This document shows positions 1 to 6,329 of a DNA stretch of 6,329 bases, in pieces. Positions within the stretch are counted from its first letter, which is position 1. Every line of letters begins with the position of its first letter. Source of the DNA: Planctomycetaceae bacterium (GTDB taxonomy: Bacteria; Planctomycetota; Planctomycetia; Pirellulales; Pirellulaceae); NCBI GenBank assembly GCA_002705165.1, contig PAJC01000110.1:3491-9819 (forward strand), read 5' to 3'. The notes below the pieces were generated by a model. The model was not told where the DNA came from and searched no databases. It saw only the letters and a program-made list of their open reading frames with translations. The position numbers were made by a program, and so were the translations under genes.

Positions 1-1122
1 ATTCCTGGAATTCAGTACTGCGAGTTATTGCCTAAGTTGTCTGCCATGAACGATAAGTTCTCGGTCATTCGCTCTTTGGTTGGAATGGAAAACAGGCACG
101 AGTCGTTTCAATGCTATTCAGGCCGCGCTGGCGGACGCCCCCAAGATGGCGAACCGGCGGGTGGCTGGCCCACCTTTGGATCGGTCATTTCAAGAGAATT
201 GGGATCTGGTGCCAACGGAGCGTTACCCTATATCGATGCGTCACCCCAAATGGGCTATCAACCCTATGCTAATCGCGGAATCCATGACAACGCCAGTAAA
301 GGCTCTTGGCCAGGCTTTACTGGAATGAGCCATGTACCGTTTGCAGTAGAAGCCGATGTCAAAAAAGACCTCGTTTTAAACGGAATCTCACTCGACCGAC
401 TGGGACAACGTGAACACTTACTCAAACAGGTCAACAAGATTCGTGAGTCTGCTGAAACATCCGGAATCGACTCTTTTCAGGAAAAAGCTTTTGGCATTTT
501 GACTTCCAGTAACATGGCACGTGCCCTGGACTTAGACAATGAGCCACAAAAAATACGGGATTGGTATGGGGCCCCTGTTACGACAGATCCCTCGTTCGGT
601 GCTCCGCCTCAAAGCTCGCAACATTTACTGCTGGCACGACGATTGGTGGAAGCTGGCGTACGCTGTGTCACTGTTGCCTTTGGTGCCTGGGATTGGCATA
701 GCAATCGCGAGGGAACAATCGAATATCTATCCAATCGATATTTACCAAACTTCGACCGGGCCATTTCGGTGCTACTGACTGACCTTGAACAACGAGGGCT
801 TTCAGAACAGGTGCAGGTGATCGTCTGGGGAGAATTTGGACGGACACCACGAATTAATGCGAAGGGCGGGCGCGATCATTGGGAACGCACCCAATCTGTA
901 CTCATTGCAGGCGGAAACGTGCAGGGAGGTCGCACGATTGGGACCACCGATAAACAGGGCGGTATCCCGATCGAACGACCGGTACACACCCAAGAAGTCT
1001 TTGCCACGATGTATCAGCATTTAGGACTCGATGTCAATTCTGTCAAAATCCCAGACCTAAATGGTCGTCCGCGGTATCTGGTGGATGACAATCGACAGCC
1101 GATCAACGAACTGATCGCCTGA
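1..1122 (+). CDS. DUF1501 family protein, C-terminal part (5' end outside window)
   Basis: The frame is open from base 1 to the TGA at 1120-1122, giving 373 visible residues. TTG 28 and ATG 46 are not the start, because family-like sequence (CELLPKLSAMNDKFSVIRSL) begins before them. Probably about 75-110 N-terminal residues are missing; in this family that part often carries a Tat-type export signal. Visible family landmarks, numbered from base 1, are GGWP followed by a Gly-rich stretch, DLVLNGISLDRL, LLLARRLVEAGVRCVTV, a WDWH motif with His near 233, WGEFGRTPRIN from about 276, GRDHW with His near 293, and AGGNVQGG. DUF1501 proteins (PF07394) belong to the alkaline phosphatase/sulfatase-like clan, but their reaction is unknown. 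Members are abundant in planctomycetes and usually follow a DUF1549/DUF1553 cytochrome gene, so a partner just upstream of the window is expected. The Asp/His-rich motifs would suit metal binding; that is inference. Family assignment is secure, function is not. Confidence 0.93.
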   Translation: MPGIQYCELLPKLSAMNDKFSVIRSLVGMENRHESFQCYSGRAGGRPQDGEPAGGWPTFGSVISRELGSGANGALPYIDASPQMGYQPYANRGIHDNASKGSWPGFTGMSHVPFAVEADVKKDLVLNGISLDRLGQREHLLKQVNKIRESAETSGIDSFQEKAFGILTSSNMARALDLDNEPQKIRDWYGAPVTTDPSFGAPPQSSQHLLLARRLVEAGVRCVTVAFGAWDWHSNREGTIEYLSNRYLPNFDRAISVLLTDLEQRGLSEQVQVIVWGEFGRTPRINAKGGRDHWERTQSVLIAGGNVQGGRTIGTTDKQGGIPIERPVHTQEVFATMYQHLGLDVNSVKIPDLNGRPRYLVDDNRQPINELIA

Positions 1123-1171
1123 GACTACTGGGCCGGATGATTTCAATGCCAGGGCCGAACTTTTCTCGCCT

Positions 1172-1201
1172 TTGGTCGCTCCTGGGCAAAACTGCTAAAA
1201 T
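1172..1201 (+). promoter_or_regulatory. Candidate sigma-70-type promoter with extended -10 element
   Basis: TAAAAT at 1196-1201 matches five of six bases of the TATAAT consensus. It is preceded by TGC, which gives the TGn extended -10 motif. A weak -35 candidate, TTGGTC at 1172-1177, lies 18 bases upstream and matches the consensus mainly in its TTG. Transcription would begin near 1208, leaving a leader of about 44 bases before the esterase ATG. The position, in the only real gap and ahead of three tightly packed genes, supports it. Such matches also arise by chance and planctomycete promoters are poorly defined. Confidence 0.33.
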
Positions 1202-1216
1202 GATTATCCAATCATT
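1199..1216. repeat. Perfect 7-base inverted repeat, operator-like
   Basis: AATGATT (1199-1205), a four-base spacer ATCC, and AATCATT (1210-1216) form a perfect inverted repeat. It overlaps the end of the candidate -10 element and covers the predicted transcription start, where a repressor-binding site would act. It is AT-rich, and no T run follows, so it is a poor intrinsic terminator. A small AT-rich palindrome can occur by chance, and no regulator gene is visible in the window. Confidence 0.35.
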
Positions 1217-1251
1217 CACCCTCTTAACACTTTCCTTGGATCGATCTTACC

Positions 1252-2505
1252 ATGAACCTAGGGCGACTTATCTTCACCACGACAGGACTCCTCCTGATCC
1301 CAGCGGCGCTATTATTGGCCGAACCACCAGACTTTGCTGCCTCCAAGAGCAATAGCAAAGTCAAAGTATTCATTCTCGCCGGCCAGTCCAACATGGAGGG
1401 GCGAGGGTTCCCTGAACCACTTACATGGCAAGTAAGCCAGAAAAAGTACCGTGGGCGATACACGCATTTCATTAAAGATGGAGATTACGACGCCTTTCTC
1501 AAAACGGTGAACGACACGAAAGATCCGGACGATCGCCGGAAAACACCAACCTACATGTGGAGTGAGCGGAAAGATGTGTGGATCAACTATCTTGGTAAAC
1601 ACGGTAATCTCACGGTTGGTTATGGCGCACCAAACCAAGGCTTCGGCCCGGAATTCAACTTTGGGCATGTCGTTGGAAACCATTACGACGAACAGGTTCT
1701 GATCATTAAAACGTCATGGGGAGGCCGAGCTCTCGCACAAGGCTTCCTACCTCCTTCAAGCATGCCTAGCCAATCTAAGTTCGAAGTGATGACCAAAGCC
1801 GAAAACGAAAAGAATGCCGAATGGAATATCCAGCAGCAGTCCCGAATTGCCAAGAACAATCTCAAGATCACGAAAGAAAACCAAACGGCTGAGAGCAAGA
1901 AGCCACTACAAACCTTCAAAGCCAGACCCGTACTTACCACAGACGAATACAAATCACGATACGGAATTGACTATCGAAATATGGTGCACGAAGTCCATGA
2001 ATGTTTAGCCAACCTCAGCGAACGATTCCCCGGCTATCGTGGTCAGGGTTATGAGATCGAAGGCTTTGTCTGGTTTCAGGGCTGGAACGATCAATACAAT
2101 GATCGCTGGCTAAGTTACGAAACAAATCTGGAGAATCTGATCCGCGATCTGCGTATCGAGTTGAGTGTCCCTAATCTAAAGGTCGTGATCGGGGAAATGG
2201 GACACGATGGCCCGGACGAGCCTAAGGCCGACGCCCCTCGCACCATCATCATGGCTGCTCAACAAGCCGTTGCCGAAAGTGTCGAGTTTAAACACACGGT
2301 GCTGTGTGTTAACACCCGGCAGTATTGGGACATGGACGCGCACAATATTTACCATGGCCCTGGCGGTTGGAATAGAGACGTTAATAAATGGCGACAATTC
2401 GGAAACGACCGTCCATACCACTATCTGGGAAGCCCCTGGTTTTTTGCTCAGGCTGGAACGGGTTTCGGTGAAGCGATGCTAAAGCTTGTCCGGAAAGACC
2501 AATAA
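1252..2505 (+). CDS. Exported SASA-family carbohydrate esterase (sialate O-acetylesterase-like)
   Basis: This 417-residue protein has a signal peptide: residues 1-22 show a basic Arg5, a long hydrophobic run and an ALLLAEP-type cleavage region. It is therefore predicted to act outside the cytoplasm. The mature part follows the SGNH/SASA plan (PF03629): FILAGQSNMEG at 40-50 with nucleophile Ser46, FGPE at 131-134, KTSWGGRAL at 153-161, WFQGWND at 274-280, and a late His390 in YHYLGSPWFF as the likely catalytic His. Relatives remove acetyl or other acyl groups from sugars; the substrate here is unknown, and 'sialate' is only a family label. Two oddities are the WFQGWND motif, where many SASA enzymes have WxQGE, and a Lys/Glu/Gln-rich insert at about 171-236. 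An in-frame stop at 1225-1227 makes ATG 1252 the only reasonable start; no strong ribosome binding site precedes it. The kinase gene begins 24 bases after the stop, suggesting co-transcription. Confidence 0.9.
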   Translation: MNLGRLIFTTTGLLLIPAALLLAEPPDFAASKSNSKVKVFILAGQSNMEGRGFPEPLTWQVSQKKYRGRYTHFIKDGDYDAFLKTVNDTKDPDDRRKTPTYMWSERKDVWINYLGKHGNLTVGYGAPNQGFGPEFNFGHVVGNHYDEQVLIIKTSWGGRALAQGFLPPSSMPSQSKFEVMTKAENEKNAEWNIQQQSRIAKNNLKITKENQTAESKKPLQTFKARPVLTTDEYKSRYGIDYRNMVHEVHECLANLSERFPGYRGQGYEIEGFVWFQGWNDQYNDRWLSYETNLENLIRDLRIELSVPNLKVVIGEMGHDGPDEPKADAPRTIIMAAQQAVAESVEFKHTVLCVNTRQYWDMDAHNIYHGPGGWNRDVNKWRQFGNDRPYHYLGSPWFFAQAGTGFGEAMLKLVRKDQ

Positions 2506-2529
2506 CCTTCAAATAACTGGAATTCCTCT

Positions 2530-3957
2530 ATGACCTATCTCTTAGGTATCGACATAGGAACGACGACGATCACTTCGGTCGCTGTGGATGCAGATTCAGG
2601 GACCATTGTCGAACTGGCAACCACTTCGAATGATGCGCGGTACGATAACCGACCTCAGGGACGAAGTGAATGGGATGCGAACAGAATCATTTCGCAGGCA
2701 TTACAATGTGTCAAAGACGTTGTCACCTTACTCGGCCCTCGAGCTAAACAGATTGTCGGGATTGGCATGACGGGTCAGCAACACGGGATGGTTTTAGTTG
2801 ACAAAGACCTATCCCCTGTCTCACCTTATATTAACTGGCAGGATCAGCGAGGAAATGAATTAGATGCTCGCGGTATCCCGCTTGTCGAGACACTTACAAG
2901 CCGACTTGGAGAGGGCCAATATGAAAAACATGGTTGTTACCTAAGAACAGGTTTCATGAATGTCACCCTCTATTGGTTAGCTGCGAATGATCGGATACCC
3001 AGCGGGTGTCGCGCAACATTCATCATGGATCTCGTCGCCAGTCGTTTATGCAACGCCCCACTTGTTAGCGACCCAACAGCCGCCGGCAGTGCAGGCTTAC
3101 TAAACATCCATACCAATCGCTGGAATGCCGATGCTCTGAAGGAATTAGGAATCCCTGACTCAGTTTTGCCTGAAGTAAGTTCCGTCAGGGATCAGGTCGG
3201 CACCATTACAAGTGAAATTGCAGCGGTCACAGGTCTACCGGCCGACATTCCCGTATTTGTTCCTATTGGTGACAACCAGGCAAGCTTTCTCGGCAGTGTC
3301 ACTAACCGCCACAGCCAACTGTCAATAAATGTTGGAACGGGAGGTCAAGTATCTGCTTATAGTGAAAGCCCGGGCCAACATGCATCGCTGGAAGTGCGGC
3401 CATTTCCTTACGGTGGATTCTTACTGGCCAACGTAGGTGCATGCGGCGGAAGAAGTTTCGCCGCCTTAGAAAGTTTTTTCCAGACCGTGGCCCGGGATAT
3501 CTTTGGTTTCCAACCTCAAGGTTCCGCTTTTGACCGAATGAAGGAAATAGCAGCCGAGCCAATTGCTAACGATACCGGATTAACCTGCTCCCCGCTGTTC
3601 ACTGGCACCAGACAGGATCCCACTCAGCGAGCCTCATGGTCCGGATTCAATCCGGATAATTTCACACCCGCCCATATGACCAGATCTCTACTCGAAGGGA
3701 TGGCGAACACCTTCAATCAAGGCTTCGCGGCGATCCTTTCTTGTGGAGTTCAGGGGATTACGGAAATCGTTGGCGCAGGCAATGGCATTCGGGAAAATGC
3801 GATTTTGCAACAATGTATCGAAAAATCATTTAACATGCAGGTTCGTAAGCCTCTTCACCGCGAAGAAGCGACTTTAGGTGCAGCCATTACAGCCGCTATT
3901 GGTTGCGACATTTTGAAGGACCTGTCTGATTCGTCCCGGTGGATCCAATATGAATAA
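2530..3957 (+). CDS. FGGY-family carbohydrate kinase, sedoheptulokinase-like
   Basis: This 475-residue cytoplasmic enzyme, of near-typical FGGY length, should transfer phosphate from ATP to a ketose or polyol. The N-terminal FGGY domain (about 1-250) shows the phosphate-binding DIGTTTI at 8-14, TGQQHG at 81-86, INWQDQRG at 101-108, and the catalytic-base region GDNQAS at 247-252 with Asp248. The C-terminal domain (about 255-460) shows INVGTGGQ at 266-273 and the nucleotide-binding VGAGNGIRENAILQQ at 414-428. Recalled comparison with human sedoheptulokinase (SHPK) shows the same order of motifs: TWQD/NWQD, GDxQAS, N(I/V)(S/G)T, and a VTRALCRG-like MTRSLLEG segment. Xylulokinases usually have a GGGDN motif instead. 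I therefore prefer sedoheptulose as the substrate, giving sedoheptulose 7-phosphate for the pentose phosphate pathway, but xylulose or another ketose is possible. ATG 2530 is the only start after the in-frame esterase stop. The 3' end overlaps the next gene by 8 bases. Confidence 0.9.
   Translation: MTYLLGIDIGTTTITSVAVDADSGTIVELATTSNDARYDNRPQGRSEWDANRIISQALQCVKDVVTLLGPRAKQIVGIGMTGQQHGMVLVDKDLSPVSPYINWQDQRGNELDARGIPLVETLTSRLGEGQYEKHGCYLRTGFMNVTLYWLAANDRIPSGCRATFIMDLVASRLCNAPLVSDPTAAGSAGLLNIHTNRWNADALKELGIPDSVLPEVSSVRDQVGTITSEIAAVTGLPADIPVFVPIGDNQASFLGSVTNRHSQLSINVGTGGQVSAYSESPGQHASLEVRPFPYGGFLLANVGACGGRSFAALESFFQTVARDIFGFQPQGSAFDRMKEIAAEPIANDTGLTCSPLFTGTRQDPTQRASWSGFNPDNFTPAHMTRSLLEGMANTFNQGFAAILSCGVQGITEIVGAGNGIRENAILQQCIEKSFNMQVRKPLHREEATLGAAITAAIGCDILKDLSDSSRWIQYE
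3938..3941 (+). promoter_or_regulatory. Weak Shine-Dalgarno-like GGTG before the cytochrome gene
   Basis: GGTG, within GGTGGA, lies eight bases before the ATG at 3950 and matches the 3' part of the extended ribosome-binding consensus GGAGGTGA. It lies inside the kinase coding sequence and supports ATG 3950 as the start of the overlapping gene. The match is short, and ribosomes finishing the kinase could also re-initiate here. Confidence 0.35.
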
Positions 3958-6329
3958 TTTTGTGCCCAAACTTAGCCTTCTTATTTGCTCAACAGTGATA
4001 TCGGTAGTATCCTCCGTATCCTGCTTGACTGCTCAGGATGAACCGGTTGAATTCAACCAACATATCCGCCCCCTTCTTTCCAATAAGTGCTTTGCCTGCC
4101 ATGGCCCTGATGCAAACAAACGTGAAGCCGGGTTGAGGCTGGATCGACAGGAGTCCGCCACAGCAGTGTTAGCTTCAGGAAGCAGGGCAATTGTCCCTAA
4201 CGACCTCAATCAAAGCGAACTCTGGCAGCGCATCAACTCAGAGGACGAATCCACACGAATGCCGCCAGCGGAACACAATACTCCACTAAGCCCGATGGAA
4301 AAGCAACTTGTCAAAAGATGGATTCAACAGGGCGCCAACTACCAAATCCACTGGGCATTCATCCCACCCAAGCGTCCTCCACTGCCGGCAGTAGCCACCA
4401 AAGCTTGGGCCAGGAATCCCATCGACTTTTTTGTTCTTTCAAACTTGGAATCAAAAGGGATGATACCAGCTCAGCCTGCCGAGAAGGAAGCTGTTATCCG
4501 CCGGTTAGCTTTCGATTTAACCGGGCTTCCTCCCACTCTGGGAGAGATTGATTCTTTTCTGGCCGACGATTCACCTGATAACTATGAACAAGTCGTTGAA
4601 GAGTACCTTGCTTCACCGGCATACGGTGAAAACCTCGCCAGCGTCTGGCTCGACCTTGCTCGTTATGCGGACACCAATGGCTATCAATATGATACGGAGC
4701 GGAAGCATTGGGTTTGGCGCGACTGGGTAATCCATGCATACAACACGAACAAGTCGTTCGCAGACTTTACTGTCGAACAGCTCGCGGGAGACCTAATTCC
4801 TGATGCCACCCCTCATCAAGTATTAGCGACAGGTTTCAACCGCAACCATGGAATCACCATCGAAGGGGGCGTGATTGGCGAGGAGTATCGAACTGAATAC
4901 GTCATGGATCGACTGACGACAACGGCAAGCATATGGATGGGCCTTACGGTAGGTTGCGCACGATGCCACGACCACAAGTACGATCCGATAAGTCAGAAAG
5001 AATTCTATGAACTCTATGCTTATTTCAATCTTGTACCTGAACGCGGTCAAAACGGTTTCCAACCTCAGATGCAGGTAAATTCACCTCTAGCTGAACACCG
5101 TCTGTCCTCCATATCGGATCGAATCACTACACTTCAAAGTGATCTAACATTAGCACAAAACGACCTCAGCGGTCTTGAGCGGTGGGCTCAAACACTTGTG
5201 AAGCAGGGGAACACATGGAGAGTACTCAAGGCTCAATCAGCCAAATCGTCAGGCGGCACCACGATCACTCCGCAAGCTGATCATTCTCTGTTAATTTCAG
5301 GCGTCAATCCTAAGAACGACATCTATACTTTTACCTTCGAGACCGATCAGGAAAACCTTACCGCATTACGTCTTCAATGCCTTACGCACCCATCGTTACC
5401 GGGGGGAGGTCCCGGTCGCCATGCGAATTCGAATTTTGTACTTACTGGTATCGAACTCACCGCGTCCTCTATGGCTGATCCTGAGCAAAGCCAGAAGATT
5501 ACCTTTCACAAGGCGCGTGCAGATTACAACCAACCTCGTTATAACGTGACCGCAGCACTTGAATCCAATACGTCTACGGGATGGGCAGTGGATGGTCCGA
5601 CCCGCAAAGAGCCAGCCACCGCCATTTTTGAATCCAAGGAAGCATTTGGGTATGAAGGCGGTACAGTCCTTTCATTAACACTACGGCACGAAGCTCCGTT
5701 CGGTACGCATGGTATTGGACGACCCCGCATTAGCCTCTCGTCAAAACCTGCACATACACTACCGTTCGATGCCATCGACGCTAAGATTTTTGACGCTGCA
5801 AAACTAACCCCCGCCGAGCGATCTGAAGAACAGACCCAATTAATCGTGGACTACTATCAATCCAACTTCAGTCCAGCCAAGCGAATTAGAGACGAAATCA
5901 AACGCCTGCAAACTCTACAATCAGGTGGCTTCCCAGCAACGATGATCATGCGTGACCAACCGGGCATCCGCAAAACACATATCCTCCATCGGGGGCAATA
6001 TAACGAACCAACCACCGAAGTCAGCCTCGGAACTCCTGCCGCGCTCCCCCCCCTGAAGCCGGAGCAAGCCAAGAACAGACTTGGACTGGCCCATTGGCTC
6101 ACCTCAAACAACCATCCATTAACGGCACGTGTCGCCGTCAATCGTTATTGGCAAATCTTCTTTGGGAATGGATTGGTTAAGACAGCCGAAGATTTCGGCA
6201 ATCAAGGCACGGCTCCTAGTCACCCCCAATTACTGGATTACCTGGCCACTGAGTTTGTCGACTCTGGCTGGGACATCAAACACCTGCATCGCTTAATTCT
6301 CACTTCAGCCACCTACCGTCAGTCCTCGA
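3950..6329 (+). CDS. PSCyt1-DUF1549-DUF1553 (PSD1) exported c-type cytochrome protein, 3' end outside window
   Basis: From ATG 3950 the frame has no stop to the window edge: 793 complete codons of a protein usually about 1000 residues long. Residues 1-28 are a signal peptide (Lys7, hydrophobic run, likely cleavage after LTA), so the protein is exported. PSCyt1 (about 33-128) has the haem motif CFACHG, with Cys47, Cys50 and His51, and a possible Met ligand at 104 in RMPP. HWAF at 134-137 leads into DUF1549 (about 156-365), which carries CARCHDHK with Cys336, Cys339 and His340, a second possible haem site. A likely coiled coil (about 384-418) is followed by a beta-rich, discoidin-like region (about 430-600) with PGRHANSNFVL and NTSTGWAVDG. 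DUF1553 starts near 665-709 (RKTHILHRGQY, then RVAVNRYW at 727-734) and is cut by the edge. The molecular function is unknown; electron transfer or surface polymer binding is inferred. The 8-base overlap with the kinase gene implies translational coupling. Confidence 0.95.
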   Translation, partial: MNNFVPKLSLLICSTVISVVSSVSCLTAQDEPVEFNQHIRPLLSNKCFACHGPDANKREAGLRLDRQESATAVLASGSRAIVPNDLNQSELWQRINSEDESTRMPPAEHNTPLSPMEKQLVKRWIQQGANYQIHWAFIPPKRPPLPAVATKAWARNPIDFFVLSNLESKGMIPAQPAEKEAVIRRLAFDLTGLPPTLGEIDSFLADDSPDNYEQVVEEYLASPAYGENLASVWLDLARYADTNGYQYDTERKHWVWRDWVIHAYNTNKSFADFTVEQLAGDLIPDATPHQVLATGFNRNHGITIEGGVIGEEYRTEYVMDRLTTTASIWMGLTVGCARCHDHKYDPISQKEFYELYAYFNLVPERGQNGFQPQMQVNSPLAEHRLSSISDRITTLQSDLTLAQNDLSGLERWAQTLVKQGNTWRVLKAQSAKSSGGTTITPQADHSLLISGVNPKNDIYTFTFETDQENLTALRLQCLTHPSLPGGGPGRHANSNFVLTGIELTASSMADPEQSQKITFHKARADYNQPRYNVTAALESNTSTGWAVDGPTRKEPATAIFESKEAFGYEGGTVLSLTLRHEAPFGTHGIGRPRISLSSKPAHTLPFDAIDAKIFDAAKLTPAERSEEQTQLIVDYYQSNFSPAKRIRDEIKRLQTLQSGGFPATMIMRDQPGIRKTHILHRGQYNEPTTEVSLGTPAALPPLKPEQAKNRLGLAHWLTSNNHPLTARVAVNRYWQIFFGNGLVKTAEDFGNQGTAPSHPQLLDYLATEFVDSGWDIKHLHRLILTSATYRQSS

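Larger units (their letters stand above)
1123..1251. other. Intergenic gap between DUF1501 gene and esterase gene
   Basis: This is the only real non-coding gap in the window, 129 bases long. In the frame of both neighbours it has stops at 1138, 1201 and 1225, so it is neither a readthrough extension of the DUF1501 protein nor an N-terminal extension of the esterase. It holds a candidate extended -10 promoter and an AT-rich inverted repeat, listed separately. I see no convincing GC-rich hairpin followed by a T run after the DUF1501 stop, so transcription may also read through from upstream. Confidence 0.6.

Noticed and set aside
28..1122. DUF1501 gene starting at TTG 28 or ATG 46
   Set aside because: The same frame is open to base 1 and already shows family-like sequence before these codons, so the true start is outside the window.
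1123..1165. Intrinsic terminator after the DUF1501 gene
   Set aside because: Only a four-base CTGG/CCAG pairing was found, and the TTTT at 1161-1164 is not directly behind a stable stem.
1137..1355. Small + strand open frame across the gap and the esterase start
   Set aside because: It overlaps the signal-peptide region of the esterase in another frame and has no recognisable protein features.
1312..1683. 123-codon open frame on the - strand
   Set aside because: It lies wholly antisense to the conserved SASA core, shows no domain, and is best seen as a shadow of that gene.
2506..2529. Promoter between esterase and kinase genes
   Set aside because: The gap is only 24 bases, without a recognisable -10/-35 pair; co-transcription is simpler.
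4015..4030. Lipobox at Cys25 of the cytochrome protein
   Set aside because: The residues before the Cys (SVS) do not fit a standard lipobox; cleavage after LTA at residue 28 is more likely.
4318..4551. Separate small + strand gene
   Set aside because: It is out of frame within the continuous cytochrome gene, which carries PSCyt1 and DUF1549 motifs on both sides.
5857..6141. 94-codon open frame on the - strand
   Set aside because: It is antisense to the DUF1553 part of the cytochrome gene, whose + strand frame has clear family motifs.

Overview
The window looks like chromosomal DNA of a planctomycete (phylum Planctomycetota; a Verrucomicrobia relative is the main alternative). This rests on protein content. 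A DUF1501 protein and a PSCyt1-DUF1549-DUF1553 ('PSD1') c-type cytochrome protein are hallmark, highly multiplied families of that phylum, and they flank an exported SASA-type esterase. Base composition looks close to 50% GC. Strong Shine-Dalgarno sequences are scarce before the starts, which is also common in that group. Genus-level placement is not possible from the sequence alone.

Layout, all on the + strand: (1) 1-1122, the C-terminal part of a DUF1501 protein, cut by the left edge. (2) 1123-1251, a 129-base gap with a candidate extended -10 promoter and an AT-rich inverted repeat at the expected transcription start. (3) 1252-2505, a secreted SASA/SGNH-type carbohydrate esterase. (4) 2530-3957, a cytoplasmic FGGY sugar kinase whose motifs resemble sedoheptulokinase more than xylulokinase. 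(5) 3950 to the right edge, a large exported PSCyt1/DUF1549/DUF1553 protein with two CxxCH haem motifs, starting inside the end of the kinase gene and running off the window without a stop. Coding density is high; no RNA gene, insertion sequence, CRISPR array or integration site was found.

Esterase, kinase and cytochrome protein are separated by 24 bases and by an 8-base overlap, so they probably form one operon driven from the 1123-1251 gap. A reasonable inference is a small glycan or sugar-use locus: the esterase deacylates a carbohydrate outside the cytoplasm, the kinase phosphorylates a released sugar inside the cell, and the cytochrome protein does an unknown redox or surface job. Proteins of the DUF1549/DUF1553 type are usually followed by a DUF1501 partner, so the DUF1501 gene at the left edge probably pairs with an unseen cytochrome gene upstream, and the one at the right edge may have its own DUF1501 partner just outside the window.

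The most unusual feature is a sedoheptulokinase-like enzyme translationally coupled to a planctomycete haem protein. All families are known, and I see no evidence for a wholly new system.
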